Below are positions 1 through 7,891 of a DNA stretch of 64,000 nt, piece by piece. The position numbers and the translations under genes are program-made. The first letter of the stretch is position 1, and every line of letters begins with the position of its first letter. The notes under the pieces are model-generated. The model was not told the origin of the DNA. It saw only the letters and a program-made list of their open reading frames with translations, and searched no databases. The stretch is taken from contig CAZFER010000022.1 of the NCBI GenBank assembly GCA_964517495.1, positions 16,531 through 80,530 of the forward strand. Reading direction: 5' to 3'. This DNA comes from CAZFER01 sp964517495. GTDB lineage: Bacteria > Hinthialibacterota > Hinthialibacteria > Hinthialibacterales > Hinthialibacteraceae.

Positions 1-634
1 CTCCGGAACCTACCGGCCAGTTCCATATATTAATCTGACATTTAGAAGAACCACGTAGATAAATACCACTATCCCCCGCATCACGAACCTGAGCTGTGAC
101 AGGATGACCTTTAGCATCAACCGCTTGTGATCCATCCGGCAAAATAACTGGCACGTCATCCATGTTCACTTTGCCGGGCTGACGCCAATCGACGATCAGA
201 ATGAAATCCCCATACTCTTTTTCTGTCCACAGGTGTTTTCCTTCACCTTCCGCTTTACTTTTACCGTTGTAGACTTAAATCCAATTGTCAGCCTTCCAAT
301 GATTTTCGCTTCCAGGTGCAACCTTCCACCCTCGCAAATCAAGGCCATTGTAAAGTGAAACGAAACCTTCAGCTTGAGGCGCCGTAACAGCTTCAGGAGG
401 TTCAACGGCAGGCAGCTCTTTAATTCGAATATTCCGAAAATGCACTTCGCTGCCCTCTGATTCAAGGCAGATGTATCCTTTATATGGATTACAATTCACG
501 CCGCGGGTTACAGTTTTACCATTAACAGCCAAAGAGATCATCCCATCACGCACGCTCCAGGTTTCCGGCGCGCACTGCACATTCACCCACCCATCCAAAT
601 TCTTGCCATTGAATAATGGCACAAACTTGGTAAT
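1..634 (-). pseudogene. Decayed tandem DUF1080 (3-keto-disaccharide hydrolase-like) gene, 3' part beyond the window
   Basis: Minus-strand translation gives the start of a DUF1080 domain (FVPLFNGKNLDGW, then ETWSVRDGMI). At about 538 it jumps straight to the end of such a domain (GKTVTRG, then GYICLESEGSEVHFRNIRIKEL), so the middle of the first domain is missing. A second domain begins (FVSLYNGLDLRGWKVAPGSE) and is interrupted by an in-frame TAA at 275-277. The same frame then continues as good DUF1080 sequence (GKSKAEGEGKHLWTEKEYG, GDSGIYLRGSSKCQINIW) to the window edge. The 5' end is replaced by transposase sequence, with no signal peptide or start of its own. The family comprises secreted sugar-processing proteins; an intact single-domain relative lies at 62665-63363. 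Three independent lesions make a pseudogene call safe, though the downstream end is unseen. Confidence 0.85.
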
Positions 635-1351
635 GTGCGAGGGGCACCTCAAAAGGTTCAGGATATCTTTCTGTGCTTTCGTGAGTTCAACTGAAAAAAT
701 AGTTATCTTGTCGTTCTCGTAAACTTCATATCGTTCAACACCATGAAAGAAACGGACAATGTCGAACATGGTGGGTGTTTTACAAGGTCTGTTTTCGGGA
801 TATAAAGGGAGAGAACTGATTCCCTGACTCTTCATGGCAAGCCGAAGTTTCCGTTCAATGAGCGTCGCGACCATTAATGCCATAACGTGGATATGCAGAA
901 AGGCAACGACCCTTTTCCCATTTTTCAGATACACCGGGGCAATTTCCTGATAGGTTTTGATCTGCGAATTGCGCTTCTCAAGAAACGGTTGAAACTTGTA
1001 GATTTTCAGGATTTTTTTTGGGGAATGAGTTTTTTTATCGAGATTGCTGATCAGGGGAAACACGCCATCGGTCTTTTCCTCTTGGTGTAAGGCTTCCAGG
1101 TTGATTTCGAATGAGATCGAGTAGATCGGTTTCCAAGTGACCTTCGCCGCCGATCCTGGTATTGGACGACCTTTGTTGGGATGGTTGTGGCGGTATTCCC
1201 GCGTGGTGTGAATTTCATAGGTAATGAGAGTTTGGCAGTGCCGATGCTTAAGGATTTCTTGAATGCGCTGATGGATTTGCTTCCGTTGTTTGAACTTATA
1301 CCGATTGAGTTTCTTACACAAATCCTGGAGATTAAAACCATCGACTATGGC
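635..1351 (-). pseudogene. IS1634-like transposase, 3' fragment fused in frame to DUF1080 remnant
   Basis: The translated fragment matches the C-terminal half of IS1634/IS4-type DDE transposases: TDGVFPLISN, then Y-x-FQPFLEKRNSQIKTY, a run with APVYLKNGKRVVAFLHIHVMALMVATLIER, and SLPLYPE. Full-length family members are roughly 500-600 residues; only about 240 remain. The reading frame is closed upstream by TAA at 1352-1354, and I find no N-terminal catalytic region, so the element is truncated and inactive. The fragment runs in frame into DUF1080 sequence at about 635, creating an apparent 348-codon ORF starting at a TTG (1319-1321). I could not identify terminal inverted repeats. A recombination or deletion joining an old insertion to its target gene is the simplest explanation. 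Confidence 0.8.
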
Positions 1352-1781
1352 TTACCTCAACAGATCCCTAACTCACTGATTTCACTATACAAAAAATCAA
1401 AAATTAGATACCCACAATGTACGGAAAGTGGGATCTATAATAGATTAAATGATCTTTGACAACTTATCTTCACTCTTTTTTGGGCATTAGCACATGAATA
1501 ATCGAAACGCTAAATCCCAAATGAGATCAAAATTCTCAATCTTTTCGATCGTACCTTCTCCATATTCTTGTATTTTTATTTTTTTTTCTGAAAAATTTGA
1601 GCCCCCTAATGAATATACATAATCCTCTCATATTATTTCACTTATAAACGCTATCAACCTTAACATATCCCAACAATTCACATAAAAGGCGCGTTTAATT
1701 ACCCCAAAAAGTCGGTTTCCTCTCTATTAGTAGGAGCGCACATCGTTTTTCCACGATTGAAAAATCATGTGCTTTCCGAAA

Positions 1782-1797
1782 TGATTAACGTTAATCA
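1782..1797. promoter_or_regulatory. Perfect 16-bp palindrome, possible operator
   Basis: TGATTAACGTTAATCA is identical to its reverse complement over all 16 bases. It lies just upstream of the hairpin cluster and about 500 bases before ilvD. Such symmetry suits a dimeric repressor, but no regulator gene lies beside it and I cannot assign the protein that binds it. Confidence 0.35.
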
Positions 1798-1811
1798 GAT
1801 TAACCGGGTGC

Positions 1812-1988
1812 ATACGTTTAAAAAGGATTATACCCTCCTCGTTCCGAAAGGACCGAGGACCATTTAGCGAAGAACAAAGGCCAAATAAATTTATCTTCGA
1901 CAGCGCGAAAGCGCTGTGATAACCAAGAAAGGATAAATCGACGGCACCCCCGACTCAAAAAACCGGGGCGCCCCGAAACAATTCGTAT
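1812..1988 (+). ncRNA. Candidate structured RNA (unassigned family)
   Basis: Three strong hairpins occur in 140 bases. One at 1837-1858 has a CCTCG/CGAGG lower stem with CC/GG and a GAAA loop. One at 1900-1917 is a perfect 7-bp stem, ACAGCGC/GCGCTGT, also closed by GAAA. The third at 1948-1968 is CCCCG/CGGGG with an A-rich loop. ATACG (1812-1816) can pair with CGTAT (1984-1988) and close the whole as a multibranch structure. GNRA tetraloops indicate the plus strand. A T-rich run follows at 1992-2005. I compared it from memory with guanidine-I, T-box, c-di-GMP and SRP patterns and it fits none. Confidence 0.4.
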
Positions 1989-2292
1989 AAGGTTTTTTCC
2001 ATTTTTCGATTTGTAGGTAAATATTACTCTCAAATCTGGTAAAGGCTATAGCGGAGGATTGAAAAGATACCGTTTAGTAAAATCCATTAATCACCCTCAT
2101 TTCATTAAGGAATGGATGATTGGTTCTCACGACTATTCGATTTCAAATGGCTGGTATGGTATGCCCTTTTTCTCTTGGCATCTTTCACGCTTTAATAATT
2201 CCTGAAAAGATGCTAAATTGTATATTTTACCACCTCATGGCTTATACCTCATTTGTTGTAAAAAAACTATATAAAACATATGGAGTAAATAT

Positions 2293-3972
2293 ATGACGCA
2301 ATCACTTAATAAGTTTAGTTCACGTATTACTCAACCCAAATCGCAAGGTGCATCACAAGCCATGCTCTATGGCGCTGGTTTGAGTGATGACGATATGAAT
2401 AAACCCCAGATTGGGATTTCCAGCGTATGGTATGAAGGTAACACCTGCAATATGCACCTCAATGATTTAGCCGCCAAAGTCAAAGAAGGTGTGGAAGCCG
2501 CTGGCATGGTTGGGCTTCGATTCAACACCATCGGTGTCAGTGATGGAATCGCCATGGGCACCGAAGGCATGAGCTATTCGCTGCAATCGAGGGATATCAT
2601 CGCTGATTCGATCGAAACAGTCATGTGTGCCCAATGGTATGACGCTAATATATCATTACCAGGATGCGATAAAAATATGCCCGGTTGCCTTATCGCAATG
2701 GGACGCCTCAATCGGCCATCCCTTATGATTTATGGAGGGACCATTCGAGCGGGACATTACAACAACAAGCCATTGGATATCGTTTCCGCTTTCCAAAGCT
2801 ATGGAGAACACATCTCCAACAAAATCGATGACGAAGAACGGCGGCAAATTGTCCGGCACAGTTGCCCTGGCGCCGGAGCATGTGGGGGAATGTATACCGC
2901 CAATACCATGGCCTCCGCCATTGAAGCCTTGGGCATGTCATTACCTTATAGCGCTTCGATTCCTGCAGAAGATCCCGATAAATTGAAGGAATGTTATGAT
3001 TCGGGCAAAGCCATATATAAATTATTGGAAAACGATATCAAACCACGTGATATCATGACACGTGATGCGTTCATAAACGCCATCACCGTCGTTATGGCAC
3101 TGGGTGGTTCAACCAACGCGGTTCTGCATCTTATCGCTATGGCACGGGCAGTTGATGTTCCACTTGCCATTGATGATTTCCAAACTGTAAGCAATCGGGT
3201 GCCGTTTCTGGGGGATTTAAAACCAAGTGGCCGCTATGTTCAAGAGGATTTGCATGGCGTTGGTGGAACGCCTGCGGTGATGAAATACCTGCTTGAACAT
3301 GGTTTTTTAAATGGTGACTGTTTGACGGTTACTGGCAAAACGCTAAAAGAGAACCTGGAACCGTTGCCAGCATTTAAAGAAGGACAGGACGTGGTCCATT
3401 CTCTCGATAATCCCATCAAAAAGATAGGCCATATTCAAATTTTAAAAGGTAATCTTGCTCCTGATGGCGCGGTTGCCAAAATCACAGGTAAAGAGGGGGA
3501 TTCATTCACCGGAACAGCCAAAGTTTATGATTCAGAAGAAGACATGCTGCATGCTCTCGAACGAAACGAAATCACCAAAGGTGATGTCGTCGTTATTCGC
3601 TTTGAAGGCCCCAAAGGCGGCCCGGGCATGCCGGAAATGTTGACACCCACCTCGGCCATTATGGGAGCAGGATTGGGTAACGATGTTGCGCTAATCACTG
3701 ATGGGCGCTTTTCCGGCGGCTCACATGGCTTTATCGTTGGTCATATCACCCCCGAAGCCCAGGAAGGTGGACCAATTGGTCTTGTACAAAATGGCGATAC
3801 GATAACCATCGATGCCACCACAAACACAATATCAGTGAATGTAAGTGATGAAGAAATGGAAAAACGGTGCAAAGCCTGGACCATGCCTCCCTATAAAGCA
3901 AAAAAGGGAACTCTTTTTAAATATATAAAATGCGTTAAACCAGCCTCCCTTGGTTGTGTGACTGACGAATAA
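2293..3972 (+). CDS. ilvD: Dihydroxy-acid dehydratase (IlvD)
   Basis: This 559-residue protein has the usual IlvD length and is collinear with the family throughout. It dehydrates 2,3-dihydroxy-isovalerate and 2,3-dihydroxy-3-methylvalerate to 2-keto acids, the penultimate step of valine and isoleucine synthesis, using an Fe-S cluster and Mg2+ in the cytoplasm. Cluster and metal motifs are visible: LPGCDKNMPG near residue 125, SCPGAGACGGMYTANTM near 195, and the C-terminal GRFSGGSHG with its catalytic serine. ATG at 2293 is preceded by GGAG and the reading frame is AT-rich just upstream. The gene stands alone, with no ilvBNC neighbours, and ends at a strong intrinsic terminator at 3995. Family assignment is very secure. 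Confidence 0.97.
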   Translation: MTQSLNKFSSRITQPKSQGASQAMLYGAGLSDDDMNKPQIGISSVWYEGNTCNMHLNDLAAKVKEGVEAAGMVGLRFNTIGVSDGIAMGTEGMSYSLQSRDIIADSIETVMCAQWYDANISLPGCDKNMPGCLIAMGRLNRPSLMIYGGTIRAGHYNNKPLDIVSAFQSYGEHISNKIDDEERRQIVRHSCPGAGACGGMYTANTMASAIEALGMSLPYSASIPAEDPDKLKECYDSGKAIYKLLENDIKPRDIMTRDAFINAITVVMALGGSTNAVLHLIAMARAVDVPLAIDDFQTVSNRVPFLGDLKPSGRYVQEDLHGVGGTPAVMKYLLEHGFLNGDCLTVTGKTLKENLEPLPAFKEGQDVVHSLDNPIKKIGHIQILKGNLAPDGAVAKITGKEGDSFTGTAKVYDSEEDMLHALERNEITKGDVVVIRFEGPKGGPGMPEMLTPTSAIMGAGLGNDVALITDGRFSGGSHGFIVGHITPEAQEGGPIGLVQNGDTITIDATTNTISVNVSDEEMEKRCKAWTMPPYKAKKGTLFKYIKCVKPASLGCVTDE

Positions 3973-3994
3973 GCGAAACAACAAAAATTCAAAA

Positions 3995-4036
3995 ACGGGC
4001 TTGCATTCAACTTCAATGCTAGCCCGTCTTTTTTTT
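3995..4036 (+). terminator. Rho-independent terminator of ilvD
   Basis: ACGGGCT pairs with AGCCCGT and, after one mismatch, GCATT pairs with AATGC, leaving a 7-base loop. A run of T residues follows directly. It begins 22 bases after the ilvD stop codon and separates it from the convergent ABC exporter genes. Confidence 0.9.
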
Positions 4037-4054
4037 CAAAATAAATATTCAAAC

Positions 4055-5701
4055 TCACGCCGGTGCATCCACACTCAAATCAAATCGCTCATACGCCCAA
4101 ACCACCGCTGGGAAAATACAGATTGCCGTAATCATTAAGCATACCCATGTAACAAACACAAACACTGTAAAATTATAAGCGGTTAACCAGTACGCCAATC
4201 CACCAATTCCTGCACTTAATCCTCCTATGGCTAGCGTGAGTAATACTTTCAGCATGAAAATCATCATCACCCTGCCAAAATGCTGAAAATCTCCAGGCTG
4301 GCCTGGTACCATCCGGATGGGAAATAGCAGAAAAATAAAATTATCCACACAGAAAATAATAAAATTGATAGGAATAAGGTAAAGATAAAATATAAAAAGA
4401 AATACACGCGTGTCCGCTGCAAAGATGCCCAAACCAGCGAAGAGCACCAATTCAACAAAGAGATACATTAATGTGGGAACCAATATCTCTCCCAGCGTAA
4501 TGGAGGCGCTGGATAAGGGCAGCATTTTAAGCCAGTCCATCCGTGACATTTCACTGCGGAAATCAAAACCAAATGCTTCTGTTGAAATAAGCGAAACCCA
4601 AATGATCAAGAATAAAAAGGGCATCGCAACCTTTTCCGAAAGTCCTTCCATGACCAGCATGGGGCCAAGGCAACAGGCAAAGATAAAGAGAAAGAAAAGG
4701 AAGGATTTGGAGTTTCGAATGGCATTTGTCCATTGCCGCCATATAATGGGGCCGGCACCTCCAAGCCAAGGTAACATCGGGGGTGAAAACTTGGCCTCAC
4801 TCTTAACCGTGAATTGGGCACCACGGGTTTTCTTGGCACGCTGTACACGTTGATAGATTTTTTGGCTAACGCTCACCGCGGTTTCAAGAAAATTGGCATC
4901 CAATCGGATGATAAAAACTACAAACAGAATATTTACCAGCAAGCCTGCTGCAAACCAGGGAAGAAATTCCACAAGAAACGTTTGAGCAAGAAGCGCGTTG
5001 GTAAATATCTTAAAGGGGAAAAATAGTATTGTTCCAATTGTGGATGCCTGAAATTGTCCAATAAGCGTAAAATAACCTACTTCACGGCCTGATCTGATGT
5101 ACTGATATATCACAATTCCGATGGCGGCGATGACAATAATTAAAATAACTTTCCGCCAACGGTCAAAGGCTCGTTCAGAGATATTCTGAAACAGCATCCC
5201 AGTCGCTAGTCCAAACAATTGTATAAACAACAGCGCTCCATAAAATCCCAAAAACAAGGTAATCCCGCTAAACGTTAAACGATAGGCAAAAATTGAAAAT
5301 ATAAAGGCAGGGAATAAAGTTGTGATAAACATTCCCAGTAATTTGTAAATCAACAATTCACTACGTTTAAATGGACCGGGAAACAAATGATCAATCTCAG
5401 AAGGAGTAAAATAAAGCATCTTCTCCCCACCCTTAAATACAATTTGCATCAAACAAAACGCCATCAGGAGGAGGGGCGCTAATATTTTAACGTTACCTTG
5501 ATCCATCATATCAGGGATTGTTTGGGCTCCCTTTGGGTTATACAAAATAATGAATAGTTGAGGACCAATCCAACAGGCAATCAATATCAGTGCGAATACA
5601 AAATAGAGAATCCCTTTTAACGTTTTAAGGCTGTTGATCATTCGGCGTATGCGGCTGCGATATTGCAGGGATTTCAACCTTAAGAGCGCGGAATTCAACA
5701 T
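4055..5701 (-). CDS. ABC exporter membrane subunit (ABC_export family)
   Basis: A 548-residue integral membrane protein with about a dozen hydrophobic segments and charged loops. It resembles the 'putative ABC exporter' family (compare the stretch YFTPSEIDHLFPGPFKRSELLIYKLLG near residue 100, typical of that group). A central soluble loop of about 70 residues (QRVQRAKKTRG onward) divides two membrane halves. It starts 3 bases after the stop codon of the ATP-binding gene (5705-6469), so the two are almost certainly translated together and form one ABC transporter. The substrate is not evident; relatives are annotated as exporters of unknown compounds. The start at 5701 is chosen for tight coupling to the upstream gene. 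Confidence 0.85.
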   Translation of the reverse strand: MLNSALLRLKSLQYRSRIRRMINSLKTLKGILYFVFALILIACWIGPQLFIILYNPKGAQTIPDMMDQGNVKILAPLLLMAFCLMQIVFKGGEKMLYFTPSEIDHLFPGPFKRSELLIYKLLGMFITTLFPAFIFSIFAYRLTFSGITLFLGFYGALLFIQLFGLATGMLFQNISERAFDRWRKVILIIVIAAIGIVIYQYIRSGREVGYFTLIGQFQASTIGTILFFPFKIFTNALLAQTFLVEFLPWFAAGLLVNILFVVFIIRLDANFLETAVSVSQKIYQRVQRAKKTRGAQFTVKSEAKFSPPMLPWLGGAGPIIWRQWTNAIRNSKSFLFFLFIFACCLGPMLVMEGLSEKVAMPFLFLIIWVSLISTEAFGFDFRSEMSRMDWLKMLPLSSASITLGEILVPTLMYLFVELVLFAGLGIFAADTRVFLFIFYLYLIPINFIIFCVDNFIFLLFPIRMVPGQPGDFQHFGRVMMIFMLKVLLTLAIGGLSAGIGGLAYWLTAYNFTVFVFVTWVCLMITAICIFPAVVWAYERFDLSVDAPA

Positions 5702-5704
5702 GAC

Positions 5705-6469
5705 TTATTCACTCACCGTTTCTTGAATTTCTTCGATTGTTTCAATTTCACCTTCTGTCACGCGGAAGAATATGTCCTCTAAGGTAGCATCCACACCGCT
5801 ATCACCTATGGTTTCATGCGCCTGGGCCATAGTTCCGTTAAAGAGTGCTTTACCACGATGCATAATCAACAGATTCGTGCACAAGTCTTCAACCAGCGAA
5901 AGTAAATGAGAGCTGATAATGATAGCCGCGCCTTGTTCAGCTTTTTCTTTAATGGAATTGTTCAACGTGCGAATGGCGCGTGGATCAAGTCCGGTGAGTG
6001 GTTCATCAAATAACAGTACTTTGGGTTCATGAAGGTAGGCACAACAGACAGCCACTTTCTGTTTCATCCCACGTGAAAGTTCCTGCGCGATGGTATTGCG
6101 TTTCTCGGTCAATTCAAACAGTTGAATCAGTGATTCCGCCTTGCTTTCAAAATCATGAAGTTGATAAGCCGCGGCAATAAATTTCAGGTGTTCATATACC
6201 GTTAAGGTGTCAAATAGATTGGGATCATCAGGGATAAATGCAATTTGAGATTTCGCCTGTACTGGCTCTTCGACGATATGATGGCCCGCAACATGTATTT
6301 CCCCACTGGTTGGAGGAATAATACCGCAGATAGCGCGTAAAGTTGTGGTTTTACCAGCCCCGTTTGGACCGACCAGGCCCAGAACTTCGCCCGGCTGGAC
6401 TTCAAATGATAATCCTTCAACCGCTACTGTTTCGCGATAGGTTTTGTGATAATTTTCAACTTTGATCAA
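5705..6469 (-). CDS. ABC transporter ATP-binding protein
   Basis: The 254-residue ATPase carries every ABC motif: Walker A GPNGAGKTT at about residue 35, signature LSRGMKQKV near 132, Walker B VLLFDEPLTGLDP near 152, and the switch histidine in IIISSHLL. The arrangement (short protein, 'GLDPRA') is that of DRA/CcmA-type exporters. It begins with TTG at 6467-6469 behind GAGGG, and its stop lies 3 bases before the membrane subunit. Together the two genes make a complete exporter energised by ATP hydrolysis at the inner membrane. The C-terminal extension after about residue 215 is acidic and Glu/Thr-rich, ending ETIEEIQETVSE. Substrate unknown. Confidence 0.93.
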   Translation of the reverse strand: MIKVENYHKTYRETVAVEGLSFEVQPGEVLGLVGPNGAGKTTTLRAICGIIPPTSGEIHVAGHHIVEEPVQAKSQIAFIPDDPNLFDTLTVYEHLKFIAAAYQLHDFESKAESLIQLFELTEKRNTIAQELSRGMKQKVAVCCAYLHEPKVLLFDEPLTGLDPRAIRTLNNSIKEKAEQGAAIIISSHLLSLVEDLCTNLLIMHRGKALFNGTMAQAHETIGDSGVDATLEDIFFRVTEGEIETIEEIQETVSE

Positions 6470-6537
6470 AGTTACACCCTCACTTCACCGTTTCTTGATT
6501 CAATATCTCCAATGGTATGAGACCGCTTTTCCCCCGT

Positions 6538-6843
6538 TCATTGTTGCTTGGACTCGCCTCTTTCTCTCATGAGGGTTTCATAATCCCGGCCACCATAAAA
6601 TATATTAAGAATTGTCACTGAATGTTTATCTTCATTCACCTCAAAGGCAGCTACCGCCATTTTTTCGATAGAAATGATTCTTGGATTTTCGCGCAAGTCA
6701 TCACGCTTTTGCCCTCTGAAGGGTGCTGTTTGCAGTGCTTGACATTTGGAACGCAGTTTCTCTATATAAACCCATGCCATTTCTGGATAACCGCTTTTGT
6801 CAGACATGTACTCATAAATGGAAAATAAATCACTTTTTGGCAA
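6538..6843 (-). CDS. ParE/RelE-superfamily toxin-like protein
   Basis: Residues match the ParE-type toxin fold: a DLFSIYEYM helix, YIEKLRSKCQALQTAPFRGQKRDDLRENPR in the middle, and the closing strand ILNIFYGGRDYETLM. ParE proteins poison DNA gyrase; related folds cleave mRNA. The listed start is the TTG at 6841-6843. However, the frame stays open upstream to about 6900 and encodes KVFTLHIKALPKSDLF, which looks like the true family N-terminus. That extension overlaps the end of the HTH gene in another frame but has no ATG, GTG or TTG before the upstream stop, only ATA or ATT. It is the last gene of a three-gene overlapping cluster. Family call is good; start uncertain. Confidence 0.75.
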   Translation of the reverse strand: MPKSDLFSIYEYMSDKSGYPEMAWVYIEKLRSKCQALQTAPFRGQKRDDLRENPRIISIEKMAVAAFEVNEDKHSVTILNIFYGGRDYETLMRERGESKQQ

Positions 6844-6847
6844 TGCT

Positions 6848-7237
6848 TTAATGTGAAGCGTGAATACCTTTATTCTCGCCTGAAAGAGCCAAATTTAGTT
6901 CTATTCGGGAATAAGGCACGCTGGGAATAACACTGCCCCCTGGCCCTTCTTTCAGAGAAACAAGACCATAATTTTCCATGGTTTTAAGCGTGCGGGAAAG
7001 ATTGGATTTTTCTCTGCCTGAAAGTTCTGCTAGTTCGGTCAATGATTGAGGCTGAAGTTCGTGAATGAGCGCAAGCAAAGTTCTATTCCTTTCAGATAAA
7101 ACTTTAGCAAAGCTTTCAATCGACGTAAACCAGACTTTTGGCTCGTTGCGCTTTACTTTGCGTTCACCTCGCGCAATTTGCAATGTGCGCTCTTTCATTT
7201 GCTCATAACTTTCAATTCCAATCAAAAGGGTTTTCAT
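6848..7237 (-). CDS. HTH DNA-binding protein, likely antitoxin (TumA/HVO_A0114-like)
   Basis: The 129-residue protein contains a winged-helix/MarR-like domain at about residues 55-105 (SLTELAELSGREKSNLSRTLKTMENYGLV). The N-terminal part includes an MKTLLIGIES-type segment seen in predicted DNA-binding antitoxins paired with DUF6516/TumE toxins. ATG at 7237 follows GAGGAG and overlaps the TumE-like stop codon by ATGA, implying translational coupling. Its 3' end overlaps the probable N-terminal extension of the ParE-like toxin. By position and fold it should neutralise one or both flanking toxins and repress the promoter at the inverted repeat 7610-7630. The antitoxin role is inferred from family context. 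Confidence 0.75.
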   Translation of the reverse strand: MKTLLIGIESYEQMKERTLQIARGERKVKRNEPKVWFTSIESFAKVLSERNRTLLALIHELQPQSLTELAELSGREKSNLSRTLKTMENYGLVSLKEGPGGSVIPSVPYSRIELNLALSGENKGIHASH

Positions 7238-7608
7238 GTTTTTACTCCTCTTTCTTTGAGAACGGTATCGACCTCATCCCAAAAATCGATCAGAAGCGTT
7301 TCCGCATTTTTATAGTCATAGGGTCTAATTGTACGAAGCCTGTGTTTATGGTCCTGCTTCTTTCTTTTCGTCCCGCTTGGCCCTTTCGTCGGCTTGACAG
7401 GATGAGCATTGTCAAATCCAACCAACCGGTTTCCATTCTCATCATGCAACGTCAGTGAGTAATTTAAACCATGCGGCTTTTCCGGTGTTTGCTCGATCTT
7501 CTGCACCGCAAACCTGACATAGTGCTTGTGATCAATAAACAGCATTTGTCCATCCAGTTCCAAAAGGTAGTCCACGCTATGGTCTCGTTTGCCGTTGCCC
7601 ATAATCAA
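7234..7608 (-). CDS. TumE-like (DUF6516) toxin of a toxin-antitoxin pair
   Basis: This 124-residue protein opens with a DHSVDYLLELDGQ-type strand and ends DYKNAETLLIDFWDEVDTVLKERG. This is the layout of DUF6516 proteins, now annotated as TumE-family toxins. The centre is basic and rich in Lys and His (GTKRKKQDHKHR), consistent with nucleic-acid binding. The frame allows TTG at 7608 or ATG at 7602; the ATG has a GGGA about 12 bases upstream, and I consider it the likelier start. It heads the cluster and overlaps the HTH gene by 4 bases. The biochemical activity of the family is not something I can state from sequence. Confidence 0.7.
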   Translation of the reverse strand: MIMGNGKRDHSVDYLLELDGQMLFIDHKHYVRFAVQKIEQTPEKPHGLNYSLTLHDENGNRLVGFDNAHPVKPTKGPSGTKRKKQDHKHRLRTIRPYDYKNAETLLIDFWDEVDTVLKERGVKT

Positions 7609-7609
7609 A

Positions 7610-7630
7610 GGTTATCCCATATTGATAACC
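7610..7630 (-). promoter_or_regulatory. Inverted-repeat operator of the toxin-antitoxin cluster
   Basis: GGTTATC and GATAACC form a perfect 7-bp inverted repeat separated by 7 bases. It lies directly before the TumE-like start codon, where a TA autorepressor would bind. The neighbouring HTH protein is the obvious candidate ligand. Confidence 0.55.
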
Positions 7631-7891
7631 AATGCAAGCGAAATATTATTTTTGCAACTTTAATAAGAGAATATTCATTCCTCTGGATATGGGTAAGTTA
7701 TCTTCGTTTTCACTGTACTCCTCTCCAGGGGGACACACCGGAGGCGCGTTGAATCTAAGGACTTTGCCTATATTAGGTTAGATATGTTGCCAGGCATATA
7801 TGTCATTAAGCACATTAGAGGTTCCAGGTATTCAGCAACACTTTATTCTGAGATTTTGATCTCCAGAGAATAAAACCTTCTGCGAGGAGAG

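Larger units (their letters stand above)
1355..2292. other. Long non-coding stretch before ilvD
   Basis: There is no convincing protein-coding gene here. The only ORF of note (minus strand, 1818-2033) has low-quality composition and no recognisable motif. The first part is AT-rich and featureless. The interval contains a perfect 16-bp palindrome (1782-1797) and a cluster of strong hairpins (1812-1988), listed separately. The last 300 bases are AT-rich and lead to the ilvD ribosome binding site. Confidence 0.6.

Noticed and set aside
887..1090. Plus-strand ORF opposite the transposase fragment
   Set aside because: The opposite strand matches IS1634 transposase convincingly.
1837..1972. Known riboswitch classes (guanidine-I, T-box, c-di-GMP) for the hairpin cluster
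   Set aside because: The conserved sequence signatures that I remember for these classes are missing, so no class name is given.
1818..2033. 71-codon minus-strand ORF in the ilvD upstream region
   Set aside because: It runs across strong RNA hairpins, has no ribosome site and no familiar motif; treated as chance frame.
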